Part shown: one piece after another, positions 1-8,487 of the stretch
Position numbering within the stretch: position 1 is the first letter of the stretch
Layout: the number at the start of each line of letters is the position of its first letter
Assembly (NCBI GenBank): GCA_963804245.1
Contig: CAWDPQ010000012.1
Span: 124,001 to 188,000, forward strand
Direction of reading: 5' to 3'
Length of the DNA stretch: 64,000 nt
Source of the DNA: CAWDPQ01 sp963804245
GTDB taxonomy: Bacteria > Acidobacteriota > Vicinamibacteria > Vicinamibacterales > 2-12-FULL-66-21
The notes under the pieces: model-generated
Databases searched by the model: none
What the model was told of the DNA's origin: nothing
The model's input: the letters and a program-made list of their open reading frames with translations, nothing else
Made by a program: the position numbers and the translations under genes

Positions 1-605
1 TGGGACTGGGGAGTATACCGCTTGCCGCTGGCGCGGATTCGTCGACCGCCGCGTGGCACCAGCTCGAGGACGCCCGGGCTGAGGGGATGCAACGCGGGGG
101 CTGTTCGAGTGAGGGGAGGGGGCACTTTCGATCTTGGGGGGATTGTCATTCCGCGACGCCGGGGGCCCTTGAGACGCGCGTTGGCAGCGAATGAAAACAG
201 GGTATGAGCTGCGAGACTTTGTCCGATCTGCGGCGGTTTGGTGCCCGTTGGCCAGCGGGGCCGGCCACGAGTGTTCTGTTCGAAGGCCTGCAAGGCCGCG
301 TCAGACGGACGAACACGGCCCGCACGCCGCGCCCGCCGACAACCGACTGCGCCGACCTGGGAGCGGCTGCCGCAGTGGCCTGGAGCGCCGTCGTGGTGAT
401 CGATTTAGCGGTCGATACCCCTTTTTTCATTCTGCGGCTGAACGCGCCGACCGCCCCCGGCATCGTTGGACTCTCGGGTCCTGATGATTGGATCCACCCC
501 CGGGGGCTGCGGGACTTCTTTCCCCAAGGAATGCTGTGAGTGTCCGAGAATGTTCCTGACTGAAGGACGGAGGCTTGGTGAAGGATACCTCGTACTGATT
601 CGACT
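1..605. other. No confident gene; carries one copy of a 38-bp repeat
   Basis: Several short open frames exist on both strands, for example 204-539 on plus (111 codons). None has a recognisable domain, a good ribosome binding site or convincing composition. The only structure I can support is the repeat at 79-116, which recurs at 11841-11876. Confidence 0.4.
79..116 (+). repeat. 38-bp direct repeat, copy 1
   Basis: The sequence ctgaggggatgcaacgcg, a G run, then ctgttcgagtgagggg recurs at 11841-11876. The only difference is two extra G in the central run. The copies lie on either side of the presumptive attR, so they are not a simple pair of ends for the same insertion. Confidence 0.75.
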
Positions 606-788
606 TTGGCTCAGGTGCTGCGCATGAAGGACGTCTCGCGACGTGTCAATTTGTCCCCGCCCACCATCACGCGGGCGGTGCAACGCCACGAGTTTCCGGC
701 GCCGCGGCGACTGTCACGACGCCGGATTGGATGGCTCACGGTCGAAATTGACGAGTGGGTCGCATCGAGACCAGTCGTGGCAGCGTAA
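606..788 (+). CDS. AlpA-family DNA-binding regulator / excisionase-like protein
   Basis: This 60-residue protein is a single MerR-like winged helix-turn-helix of the AlpA/excisionase type. It reads MKDVSRRVNLSPPTITRAV, then a basic stretch (FPAPRRLSRRRIGW), then EIDEWVASR, which matches the usual 'HTH, strand, I-D-E-W' layout. The family controls integrase expression or acts as a directionality factor in prophages and islands. The frame opens with TTG at 606; ATG at 624 is an equally good start and would give 54 residues. It lies about 8 kb upstream of the broken integrase on the same strand. Confidence 0.7.
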   Translation: MAQVLRMKDVSRRVNLSPPTITRAVQRHEFPAPRRLSRRRIGWLTVEIDEWVASRPVVAA

Positions 789-805
789 GCCAGGAAACAT
801 CAGCG

Positions 806-1726
806 ATGTCGATCATGACAGTGCAGCCGGAGGCAAAGCGAACCGCGATGAAGCTGGCCGACGCCCAACTGCGCCAGGACGCGGTCATGGGTGATCCGCG
901 CGCGCAGTCGGAGCTCGCGCGCCGCAAGGCTCACGCTGAGGCCGAGCAGAAGCGACGCCTCGCGCACTGGACGCGCATGTTCGTGATCAAACTGAATCAC
1001 GACACGGCCATGGCCATGATGCGCGCGAAGCACGAGAAGGACATGGCCGCCGCGGAGGCGGCCCGTGCCAAGACGCGGCGCCTCGAGGAGCAGACGGACT
1101 TATCGTGGTTTCGGGCGACCGTGGGGTGGCAACGCGTGTCGGCTATCTACAAGGGTACCGGCATCCCGATCGCGAGTGCCAAGCGTCTCCATCGCATCCA
1201 GGTTGAGCAGTCGCAGATCGTGCTGCCCGCGGACGCGCCGCAGGTCCCCGTCTGGCGCGCTCATGCCGAGCGACTCCTGCAGACGCATACGATCACGTGC
1301 ACATGGGTCGCGGAGGCGGCTGGTTTGAATGCGTACACGTTTGCCACGCTGAAGAAGATTGAAGTGCCCCCAATCACGGGCGCCGGCAGCTACGCGGTGT
1401 TCCTCCATGAAGTCGGTCACGTGCGCCACCCCTGCAACCATGACCGCCCGAAGCAGACGGGACCGAAACGTTCGCCCTGTGTGCCTTGCGAGCTCCTGGC
1501 CTGGCAGTTTGCCATACAGGAGGCCCGGGCCGCGTGGACGAAGCCGATGCACGAGCGGCTGGCGGAGTCGCTGAGTACCTACGAACCCCACGCGACGGCC
1601 GACGAGCTCGCGGAAATGCGCGCGCTCGTGTCCATGATGGGGTTCTATCGTGGACGGATGGATCGCGTGACGCGCAGCGTCGCTGCGGCGAAGAGAGAGA
1701 CACCGAAACCTATATGGCCCTCATGA
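806..1726 (+). CDS. HExxH metallopeptidase-like protein of the element
   Basis: This 306-residue protein starts at ATG 806; the frame stays open further upstream. The N-terminal third is charged and helical, rich in Ala, Glu, Lys and Arg and probably coiled-coil. The C-terminal part contains FLHEVGHVRHP, a zinc-binding HExxH motif. About 30 residues later comes CELLAWQFA, which resembles the third-ligand segment (E-x-x-A-x-x-F-A) of the ImmA/IrrE family. A Cys pair (CVPC) sits in between. ImmA/IrrE proteases cut phage and element repressors, so a regulatory protease role is possible but inferred. The helical N-terminus is not the usual helix-turn-helix partner. The end overlaps the start of the next, broken gene by 13 bases. 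Confidence 0.5.
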   Translation: MSIMTVQPEAKRTAMKLADAQLRQDAVMGDPRAQSELARRKAHAEAEQKRRLAHWTRMFVIKLNHDTAMAMMRAKHEKDMAAAEAARAKTRRLEEQTDLSWFRATVGWQRVSAIYKGTGIPIASAKRLHRIQVEQSQIVLPADAPQVPVWRAHAERLLQTHTITCTWVAEAAGLNAYTFATLKKIEVPPITGAGSYAVFLHEVGHVRHPCNHDRPKQTGPKRSPCVPCELLAWQFAIQEARAAWTKPMHERLAESLSTYEPHATADELAEMRALVSMMGFYRGRMDRVTRSVAAAKRETPKPIWPS

Positions 1727-2333
1727 CGAAATTGCGCCACCGCGACCTCCCAACTATTCCGCCTGTCGTCGAACAGCACGAGGCTTGGCTGAAACATACG
1801 CGCCAAGTCGCGGATCTCGAAGGCGACGTTGACCAGCACGCGCGACACGATCGCCACACTCGAGGCCGAGTACGCGCAATTGGGTACCACGCTCGCGGAG
1901 GAACAGATTGCTGCCGTGCTCGGCGACGATCCCACGGCCGCGGCGCGGGTCACGGCCCGGCCAGCGACGCCAGGCCGACCTCGAGCAGCAACGTACCGAC
2001 TTGCGTGCGCGCGAACGCATTGAGGCCGAAGCGCTCACGCGGTTGCAGGCGCGCAGCGAGGCGATCCGCGCCGCCATCATCCCGGACCTTCAGCGCGACG
2101 TGGCCGCGACGTGCAAGCAGCTGAGCGAACTGCTCGGGGCGCACTTGGCGGCCTTGGTGCCGATCAATCAGCAACTGTTCGCGTTGCAGCAGCAACACGG
2201 TCAGGCCCCGTCGGGCGAGGGGTTGCGCGGGGCGGTGTGGTTCAACGAATTGTTGCCCGCGCCGGCGCGCTCGAAACTCGCGAGCTGGGTCGAACATGCC
2301 CGCGCGCTCGGCATTCCGCTGTCGTTCCAATGA
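1714..2333 (+). pseudogene. Coiled-coil protein gene with two frameshifts
   Basis: Reading from ATG 1714 gives MALMTKLRHRDLPTIPPVV in frame 1. Coding continuity then moves to frame 2 near 1830 (DTIATLEAEYAQLGTTLAEE) and to frame 3 near 1970 (ADLEQQRTDLRARERIEAEA), ending at the stop at 2331-2333. Joined, the pieces give about 205 residues of charged alpha helix closing with VEHARALGIPLSFQ. No known family is recognised. Both shifts are +1, so either two insertions inactivated the gene or the assembly carries two indels. It overlaps the gene before it and precedes the zinc-ribbon gene by 13 bases, suggesting a transcription unit. Confidence 0.6.
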
Positions 2334-2346
2334 GAGAAACAGACGC

Positions 2347-2658
2347 ATGAGTACCGCAGACCAGCCCCCGTATCGTGTGAACCCATTGGCGGCGCTCCAC
2401 GACCGCGTGCGCACCGGACAGGAGCCCTGTCGCGAGTGCCGATCGGCGCCCGCGGTCCACATCCACCAGCGGTTTCAACGCGACACTGACGCGCTCGATG
2501 TGAACGCCACGCATCGCGCCCTCTGTGCCGGCTGTAGCGCGAACGCCGCGCGGGCAGGGCAGGCATTTGCGGCACGCCAGGCGCTGGTTGACCAGTGGCA
2601 GACCGAGGTGCGCACGAGCCTCGCGGCGCTGCGTTCGTCGTCAACCAAGCTGCGATAA
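2347..2658 (+). CDS. Small zinc-ribbon protein, copy 1
   Basis: This 103-residue protein starts at ATG 2347. Two Cys pairs, EPCRECRS (residues about 27-34) and ALCAGCSA (about 58-65), form a likely four-Cys zinc ribbon. A charged helix follows, with ARQALVDQWQTEVRTSLAAL. The function is unknown; small zinc-finger proteins of this kind are common in integrative elements as nucleic-acid-binding accessories. A diverged, frameshifted second copy lies at 13653-13959, again directly upstream of a cold-shock gene, so the two genes travel as a pair. Confidence 0.6.
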   Translation: MSTADQPPYRVNPLAALHDRVRTGQEPCRECRSAPAVHIHQRFQRDTDALDVNATHRALCAGCSANAARAGQAFAARQALVDQWQTEVRTSLAALRSSSTKLR

Positions 2659-2691
2659 CCAACGCATTATGAACACCGAAGGACGTGCACC

Positions 2692-2952
2692 ATGCCCACA
2701 ACACAGAACGAGCCATCAGCATCCACGGACACGCGGTGTGGTGTCGTGCGACGGTTCGATCCAGACCGTGGCTACGGATTCATCTGGCCCGGCAGGCCCA
2801 CGGATCTCGTCTTCGTGCACTTTCGCGATGTCATCGGGCACGAATACCTCCGACAAGGCGAGCCGGTGACATTCGAGATCGTCGAGCGCGCCGACCGTCC
2901 CGGACAATTCCGGGCGGTGCATGTCCGGCGGATCCTCGCGGAACGGATGTAA
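2692..2952 (+). CDS. Cold-shock-domain protein, copy 1
   Basis: This 86-residue protein has one cold-shock OB-fold. RNP-1-like RGYGFIWP and RNP-2-like DLVFVHFRDV are both present, followed by GEPVTFEIVE. The family binds single-stranded RNA or DNA and acts as an RNA chaperone. Compared with CspA it has a short N-terminal extension (MPTTQNEPSASTDT) and a slightly longer C-terminus. It starts at ATG 2692, 33 bases after the zinc-ribbon gene. A near-identical copy is at 13991-14299. A strong hairpin (3016-3065) lies downstream. Confidence 0.85.
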   Translation: MPTTQNEPSASTDTRCGVVRRFDPDRGYGFIWPGRPTDLVFVHFRDVIGHEYLRQGEPVTFEIVERADRPGQFRAVHVRRILAERM

Positions 2953-3015
2953 CGATCAACCGAGCGCACTGACACTCGGCTACGGCGTGTTCATTGACAA
3001 CTGAATATCAACGCA

Positions 3016-3065
3016 GCGCCAGGACCGGCGCGACGGCTTCAACGGGCCGAAGCGCCGGCTGGCGC
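3016..3065 (+). terminator. Extended hairpin downstream of cold-shock gene, copy 1
   Basis: Three nested stem segments can be paired: gcgcca with tggcgc, ccggcgc with gcgccgg, and inner cggc with gccg. No U-run follows, so this may be a structured 3' end rather than a classical intrinsic terminator. The second cold-shock gene has a different hairpin at the equivalent place, and both are followed by cgtcaaacagt (3071-3081 here). Confidence 0.55.
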
Positions 3066-3159
3066 CCGATCGTCAAACAGTCGCGGTTGGCGTGCCCCAC
3101 TAACTCGTGCGCCCAAGCGGATCCTCTGACGCTCATTCGTCGCTCTCAAAATAGAGACA

Positions 3160-4305
3160 TTACGGAGTTTGGATTCTGGGCAGTGTAATGACGGTTGCCG
3201 TCATCCCCTGCCCAACCGGCGTCGGCATAACCGTAATCTCCTGCGCGAGGTACCCGGGTGCGGACGCGCGAACGGTTACCGCTATGCTGGCCCTGAGGCC
3301 TCTGAAAAACGCCCCGCCGTCCGACCAGGCGTCGCAGTACCCCTCCATCGTTGCGCTCTGACCGATCGCCTGCCCGCCCACGATCTCAACTTTTGCATCA
3401 CCAATACAGGCACCGCTGCCGATTTCTGGGAACACTTGTACCCAGAAGCCGGCCTCTTTACGTAAATCTCGCGGGGTGGGGATTCCAACGATGTGCCAGT
3501 CCGTGTCGACAACGCGGCCTGGTGAAAGCAGTACGCTCGATTATCGTACCAGGGGCCCCATGATCCACGTCGCCAGGAGCCCGGTTGCTTGATCCTGCCA
3601 GATCAAGTCCGGCCAGACATCATCGTTGATGTAGCCAACCGCCCGAATCTTCAAATTCGGGTTTGAAACCTCATTGGAGACAAGCACGCCGTTAATGGCG
3701 CCCCCCGCGACATCCAGACTCCCCATCACCCAGAGCGCAATCAATCCGTTGCGCTGGTGCTGCCACAGGATATCGGGAGCGAGATGAGCGTTGAAGTCTG
3801 CCACCCCTACGATCCGCCAATCGGTGTCCGGGACAGATGGCAGAGAATATGTTCCCAACCGGGTGGTCTCAAACATCCGCCATATTGAGACTTCGCCTGT
3901 CACCGCGTTTTGAAACAGCAGATCCGGCCTGCTGTCGCCATCGAAGTCGGCGGCGCCGCGTACCTTCCAGTTCACATCGGGCGCCCGATCCGGTGTGAGC
4001 GCGAAACCTCTCACCTGCGAGTCCCCGTTCATCAGCCAGATGGCCAGTCTGCCGTCTGCTGGATGTTGAAAGATGTGATCAGCATGGCCATCGAGGTTGA
4101 AGTCGCTCGAGGCGACCAGCTGCCAGCGCGGATCGGGTAACTGGCCGGGATTCAGCAGGTCACCACTCATCTGAACCCAGCCCTGCATCTTCCACACAGC
4201 AAGGCGGCCGTCGGAGTGTTGCCACAGCAGATCGGTCTGGGCATGCGCGCTCGTGGCGCTCAGGCTGACCAGTAAACCCATGGAGATCAGGCGGTTCCCG
4301 ATCAT
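3160..4305 (-). pseudogene. Secreted FG-GAP/VCBS-repeat protein interrupted by an in-frame TAA
   Basis: The start is ATG at 4305 behind a GGAGG site, giving a signal peptide (MIGNRLISMGLLVSLSATSA, then HAQ). Repeats of the type 'DxDWRIVGVADFN...PDILWQHxxxGxxALWVM' follow, as in FG-GAP/VCBS beta-propellers of surface proteins. The frame meets TAA at 3541-3543 (codon 255) right after TWIMGPLVR. It then continues in the same frame through VVDTDWHIVGIPTPRD, another repeat, into a carboxypeptidase-regulatory-like beta domain (about 3160-3435). The repeat phase is preserved across the stop, so this is one gene of 382 codons broken by a nonsense codon. It could be a real mutation or a base error. 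Confidence 0.7.
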
Positions 4306-4743
4306 ATTCGCCTCCATTGCTACGCTACGCACCACGGCGTGCGGCAAAGGACCGATCCTCGTGAGGCATCGTGCATCTTGATTGCTTACCGAGCAACGGT
4401 GCCTCAGATCCGCGGCCCCGTTATAGGGGGCCCCAGCGACTTTTACGCCGAAGCGGCTTCCGATGTTCTATGACACTGTGGATAATTTCTCGATGAAAAT
4501 CGGGTGACCGACGCGCAACGATTTGCGTTGCCGTTGCGTGGTGAAGAAGCCTCTGGAAAGAATCTGACCGCCTAGGCGCGCTAATCCTGCTATTACGGCA
4601 AGCGGTTGAAGGCGCGTACACCATTAGTAGGGGTGATTGCATCCGCCCACAATTGGACGCAGGGATCGACGGAGCATGTGCTTCGTTTTAACCGACTGGC
4701 AGTTGATGAACGCGGAGACCGCGCAGTCGTGACTGTTTCTTCG
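4306..4743. other. Gap with no recognisable gene
   Basis: This stretch separates two minus-strand secreted-protein genes. Only short frames without codon bias or domain signal are visible. It must hold the promoter of the FG-GAP gene near 4310-4400, but no convincing -35/-10 pair was seen. Confidence 0.4.
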
Positions 4744-5232
4744 TTACTGTTTGTCTTGCACGATGACGTTGTTGACCGTTTCTCCCTTAGCGTTTTTGCC
4801 GGAGATCGTGGCGGTCGCGGTCTTGCCGTCGGCCGAGACCGATACCCTAGCCGTGGTCGTCGGCTTGCCATCGACCTTGGTCTGCGCTTCATACGTTCGG
4901 CCGTCGATGCGCTTGTAGGCCACGGTCGTATTCGGCAGCAATGCGCCTTTGACGGGATTGTCCTTACCGTCGAACGCTCCGACGGCTTCGGTGTGGAATG
5001 GCTTACCTTCGGCAGTCATTCCGTCGAAGGTTGTCTTTATGCCGTCCGCCGACGGTTCAATTTTGATGGTCGTCGCGGTAGTCGGCTTCGGTCCCGGGCT
5101 GTACGTCGATTTCTCCAGATTCGTTTTCCACGTGCCAATCCACGGGTCCGCCGATTGGCTCTGGCCGGTCGAGCTGCTCACGATGCATGACGCCAGCAAT
5201 GCGATGAACACGGCAGGAATTCGTTTCTGCAT
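4744..5232 (-). CDS. Small secreted protein, paralog of 38173-38658
   Basis: This 162-residue protein has a signal peptide (MQKRIPAVFIALLASCIVSS) and a mature beta-rich domain beginning ADPWIGTWKTNLEKSTYSPG. The phrases DPxIGTW, a Lys-Ser-T-x-x-PGP segment, YDGKDxPxKG-type FDGKDNPVKG and VSADGKTxTxT recur in the protein at 38173-38658. The two are therefore paralogs of one small lipocalin-like secreted family common in acidobacteria. The function is unknown. It is a single-gene unit. Confidence 0.75.
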   Translation of the reverse strand: MQKRIPAVFIALLASCIVSSSTGQSQSADPWIGTWKTNLEKSTYSPGPKPTTATTIKIEPSADGIKTTFDGMTAEGKPFHTEAVGAFDGKDNPVKGALLPNTTVAYKRIDGRTYEAQTKVDGKPTTTARVSVSADGKTATATISGKNAKGETVNNVIVQDKQ

Positions 5233-5288
5233 GGGGCCCCTCCTGAGAGGAATCGGGTTGATGTTTTGATGCGGCCGTAACTATACGT

Positions 5289-5669
5289 CTAACGGAGCAC
5301 GAGCGCAGGCGTTGCAGGTTTGACCCGGCGCGTCCGCCACGCTGCTGGATGCTTTGCGGCGAACAGCTCATGCCGGCTGTCCGCTTGGCTGTAGTTCGGA
5401 TTCTTGCACTTGGCCCAGCTGGTAATGCGGCCGTCGCTCTGATACGTGCCGTTTGCCCATTTCGCCACGATCCCCTCGAGGTCGCGTTCGCAGGCAAGCT
5501 CGAACAGTCGGCAGCCGCGGTGCGCAATTGGTTCGAGCAGCATCAATCGCGATTCGATGCGCGGCATGATGCGCGCGAGACGGCGCTTGCGTGCCACAAG
5601 CGGTAACGCGCGCAGATCTTCGCCGTCAATCGACAGCACATCAAACGCCCCGAAGCACGGCCGCCGCAT
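5289..5669 (-). pseudogene. 3' fragment of an ATP-dependent DNA ligase gene (copy A)
   Basis: This frame begins inside the nucleotidyltransferase domain (FGAFDVLSIDGEDLRALPL) and runs through the motif IV/V region, including DLEGIVAKW and SWAKCKNPNYSQ. It ends with a short tail. The N-terminal part with the active-site lysine is absent: homology to ligase copy B (6457-7128) stops abruptly near 5670, where a different, plus-strand gene region begins. It is therefore a truncated relic. Family knowledge: LigD-like or stand-alone ligases seal nicks using ATP. Confidence 0.7.
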
Positions 5670-5762
5670 GTCATGCCTTCTATGGTGCCCGTCGCGTCCT
5701 TGTATTCCGCGTCACGACGTGGTACGGTCGCGACCTTCTTCTACTACTCGCAAGGAGGCACC

Positions 5763-6260
5763 ATGCGACGAGTGACCCTTCTGTTCGTGACGATTGCCTT
5801 CATGTCTGCGGCGGCCCCCACGGCCACACAACAGCCCGAGCGGTTCAAGCTTGAGCCGACCGAATTTACTCTTGAGGGGATCTGCAACTTCGACGTTCAT
5901 GTAAAGGACTTGCGCGTCCACGCCAATGACCTCGTCTTTTTCGACGCAGATGGCAATCTGAGGAAGGAGATCATTGCGGGCAACTTCGTAACCAGTTACA
6001 CGAATACAGCCACAGGAGCCTCGCTCACGTTGAACATTTCGGGACAGTTCTTTAGCACACCGAATCCTGACGGGTCCCGGACGTATGCGGCGCACGGTCG
6101 AAATGTATTGTTCACGGTTAAGCCGGAACCGTTGTTCATCTTCCAGAGCGGCCGCGCCGATTTCACGTTTACTCTGACGGAAGAGGGTTTCGAGCTCGTG
6201 GTGAACGAACTTCGTGGACAGGGCTTCGACGTGTGCGAGGCGTTGACCGGGCCGGCGTAG
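5763..6260 (+). CDS. Secreted hypothetical protein
   Basis: The start is ATG 5763, chosen because of the ideal ribosome site AAGGAGG six bases upstream; the open frame itself begins earlier. The 165-residue product has a signal peptide (MRRVTLLFVTIAFMSAAAPT). The mature part is beta-rich, with TLEGICNFDVHVKDL, TNTATGASLTLNISGQF and a C-terminal Cys (GFDVCEALTGPA). Two cysteines, one near each end, could form a disulfide. No known domain is recognised; similar short secreted proteins occur in actinobacteria and acidobacteria. Confidence 0.75.
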   Translation: MRRVTLLFVTIAFMSAAAPTATQQPERFKLEPTEFTLEGICNFDVHVKDLRVHANDLVFFDADGNLRKEIIAGNFVTSYTNTATGASLTLNISGQFFSTPNPDGSRTYAAHGRNVLFTVKPEPLFIFQSGRADFTFTLTEEGFELVVNELRGQGFDVCEALTGPA

Positions 6261-6325
6261 CGAAGGCTCCGACAACCGCTGGCACGGCTTTAGTTCCCGC
6301 TACTCGACGTTAAAAATGGCGACGC

Positions 6326-6448
6326 TTATCCCCAGTGCGTGAAGATCACCGCACGTCGCGAAGCGATGTTCTTCATGAGCCGGAAGAAGTCGTCGAGTTC
6401 CCTTGGCTCGCCGTTCCGGTTGAAACGCTGCAGGACTTCCATCGGCAT
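6326..6448 (-). CDS. Possible 40-residue protein after ligase copy B
   Basis: A short frame starts at ATG 6448, 8 bases past the ligase stop, and reads MPMEVLQRFNRNGEPRELDD, then a helix with FFRLMKNIASRRAVIFTHWG. Composition is protein-like, but the frame is short and no family is recognised. Confidence 0.3.
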   Translation of the reverse strand: MPMEVLQRFNRNGEPRELDDFFRLMKNIASRRAVIFTHWG

Positions 6449-6456
6449 TGAGATGC

Positions 6457-7128
6457 TTAAAGTAGCGCCAACCCCGGCGCAACTGACTTGTCGCGACGGC
6501 CACTCCCCTCGAAACGTTTTCTTTCGAACAGTTCGTGGCGGCCTTCGGCCTGGCTGTACTCGGGGTTCTTGATTTTCAGCCACGATGTGCCCCGACCGTC
6601 GCACTGATAGGATCCACGCGCCCACTTCGCCACAATGCCCTCGAGATCGCGCTCGCACGTGAGGTCATAAGGCGTGTCCCGCGCGCACGAATGGCCTCGA
6701 GAAACATCAGGCGCGATTCAATGCGCGGCATGATGCGCGCGAGCCGGCGCTTGCGTTCCAGCAGAGGCAACGCACGCAAATCTTTGCCTTCGATCGACAG
6801 CGCATCGAATGCCAGGAAATACGGCCACTCGCGACGGAACAGCAGATCGTAAAAGCGACTGCAACCGTCGGCACCCAAGACAGACGATCTCGCCATCCAA
6901 CACGGCGCTGTGCGCGCGTACCGCGTGCGCGATTTCTTCGGCGAGGTACGGCCAGGTCTTGAATACGTGACCGTTGCGTGAGACGAGCTGGCAGTGATGG
7001 CCGGTGACGTGCGCAAGCGCGCGGAACCCGTCGAACTTTACTTCGTACAGAAAATCAGGATGGTCGAACGGCTCCGGCAGTCGGAGCAGTCGCATTGGTC
7101 GAAGTGGCGAGGGATGAAGAAACCGCAA
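6457..7128 (-). pseudogene. ATP-dependent DNA ligase domain gene with two frameshifts (copy B)
   Basis: The 5' part (from 7128) gives LRLPEPFDHPDFLYEVKFDG, containing the adenylation motif KFDGFRA with the nucleophilic lysine, then SAVLDGEIVCLG. The reading then moves to another frame near 6875 (SRFYDLLFRREWPYFLAFDA) and again near 6670 (YDLTCERDLEGIVAKW, SWLKIKNPEYSQAEGRHELF), stopping at 6457-6459. Repaired, it is about 220 residues: only the nucleotidyltransferase core, without an OB domain, as in short LigD-type relatives. Motifs I, III, IV and V are all visible, so the ancestor was functional. Confidence 0.75.
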
Positions 7129-7180
7129 GCCTTTAGCTTAAGGGAATTATCCCTTTGACAAAATCCGGCTACGTCCCCAG

Positions 7181-7429
7181 CTAGCGCGAGGACAGGCGGC
7201 GAAGAGCAATCTGTTCGGTCCGATAATGATGGTGGGCCGAGTGCGCGTCGTAGAGGGCCGCGGCCACGTGCGCGGCCACGTCGCGCCAGTTCTTCCGCCG
7301 ATAGTTGTAAACGGCACCGAGCGCGTGCAGCGCCGCCAACGCGCCGTGTACGAGGCACGCCAACGCATGGAGCTCGGGAGGCTCTCGGGTGACGAAGTCG
7401 CGCTCCAAATTGGTTCGAACCTTATGCAT
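7181..7429 (-). CDS. Small His-rich helical protein
   Basis: This 82-residue protein has convincing amino-acid composition: MHKVRTNLERDFVTREPPEL, then an Ala/Leu/His-rich helical region and AAALYDAHSAHHHYRTEQ. Ten or so histidines may bind metal. It has no recognised family. It lies just upstream of ligase copy B on the same strand. Such small genes are typical of this accessory region. Confidence 0.5.
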   Translation of the reverse strand: MHKVRTNLERDFVTREPPELHALACLVHGALAALHALGAVYNYRRKNWRDVAAHVAAALYDAHSAHHHYRTEQIALRRLSSR

Positions 7430-7637
7430 GAGCCACTCGACCGTCGCGCTGCAATTGGAGCGCCAAGTTCGGCGGAGGGAATTCGGTATGCGCCCGTTCT
7501 TGAAGTGTCGCGCAGGGTAGACCTAAGGTTGCACGGAAAGGGAATTACGGGAGCGCGTTACAAATTTTGGGTTCGTCGAGGTACGTGAGGCGGTGCTATA
7601 ACCCTGCGTGCTTTCCATGAAGTGGTAATTCGGCTCC

Positions 7638-7706
7638 ACGCAAATAGACTCGCCGAACCGTAGTGCAATGGCATGGAGGTTTCCGTTTAGCACGCGCTGC
7701 CAGAGA
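7638..7706 (-). repeat. 69-bp dispersed repeat, copy 1
   Basis: This shares 67 of 69 bases with 15691-15759 (same orientation). It abuts the broken end of ligase fragment C: ligase homology stops at about 7708, exactly where the repeat ends. Read on minus it encodes GNLHAIALRFGESICV in both copies, with different continuations, so it may be a shared exon-like scrap of a gene rather than an IS end. Confidence 0.7.
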
Positions 7707-7707
7707 A

Positions 7708-7829
7708 TTGTGCGCGAGCGCGCGGAACCCGTCGAACTTCACCTCGTACCGCCAGGCGGGATGATCGAAGGGCTCCGGGATGCGGAGCAGGCGCATGGGG
7801 CGCAGCGCGGTAGGATTCGCGAAACGCAT
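7708..7829 (-). pseudogene. 5' fragment of an ATP-dependent DNA ligase gene (copy C)
   Basis: The start is ATG 7829: MRFANPTALRPMRLLRIPEP, then WRYEVKFDGFRALAH, the adenylation motif I. Homology to copy B ends at that point, and the frame runs into the 69-bp repeat. Only about 40 codons remain. Together with copies A and B this shows at least two, possibly three, ligase genes that once stood here. Confidence 0.7.
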
Positions 7830-7875
7830 GCCGTCAGAAAACCGTACGCGCCCGATATCCCAGGCCGCAACGCGA

Positions 7876-8133
7876 TCAGGGTAACACGTGGAAATGGACC
7901 CGCCATCCGAGGCACAGCGGGGAACATTGCGCATGGCCGCTTTTGCGCCGGAGCGCGTATTCGGCGGCGAGCTTCGCGTTCTCGGGTCCGTCCTCAACGT
8001 AGTCGACATCGGCAGTCGCATCAGATGCCGCCCACGCCGCGAACGTACCGTCTGGACGCTCGACGGCGTTCGCCACCCATCCGTTGTCGTGGACGCTGGT
8101 CCAAATGGCGAGCGCGCGATGATCAGTATTCAC
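7876..8133 (-). CDS. Hypothetical protein, 85 residues
   Basis: The product reads MNTDHRALAIWTSVHDNGWV, then an acidic segment (DATADVDYVEDGPENAKLAA) and AEYALRRKSGHAQCSPLCLG. Composition is good and it sits 10 bases after the preceding minus-strand gene (8144-8401), suggesting co-transcription. It also precedes the ligase start by 46 bases. No family is recognised. Confidence 0.5.
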   Translation of the reverse strand: MNTDHRALAIWTSVHDNGWVANAVERPDGTFAAWAASDATADVDYVEDGPENAKLAAEYALRRKSGHAQCSPLCLGWRVHFHVLP

Positions 8134-8143
8134 AACACCAACG

Positions 8144-8401
8144 TCACGCCCAGCCCTTTTCGATCATCGCGGCCTTCCATTGTTCCATCGTGTTGAGGAT
8201 TTCGTCCTGGGATCTGCAGACTGCGGAGCGCTGCAGGTCCCCATCGATCTCGAGACGCAATTCCCATCCGAGCTCGTGCGACATCAGGCGGCAGCCCCCG
8301 TTGAAGGCACGGTCACCGCGAGTTTTCTGGACGCGGAATAGATGGCCGAGTTCTTTGGCCTCGCCGTACCATTCGTCGCGACGAAACACTTCTAATGCCA
8401 T
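8144..8401 (-). CDS. Hypothetical protein, 85 residues
   Basis: This product reads MALEVFRRDEWYGEAKELGH and later a segment with VCRSQDEILNTMEQWKAAMI. The alternation of a beta-rich middle (GWELRLEIDGDLQRS) with a C-terminal helix looks like a real compact fold. I recognise the general type from acidobacterial accessory regions but no function is known. It is the first gene of a minus-strand run with 7876-8133 and the ligase relics. Confidence 0.6.
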   Translation of the reverse strand: MALEVFRRDEWYGEAKELGHLFRVQKTRGDRAFNGGCRLMSHELGWELRLEIDGDLQRSAVCRSQDEILNTMEQWKAAMIEKGWA

Positions 8402-8487
8402 GCTCCTGACAGCTTAAGCCGGGAAGAACTCCATCGTCTATTGGGGTGCTGGGCATCCGCACGACAGTGCACGCGCAGCGAGGAACG

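Noticed and set aside
204..539. 111-codon plus frame near the left end
   Set aside because: No ribosome site or domain, and composition is similar to the opposite-strand frames.
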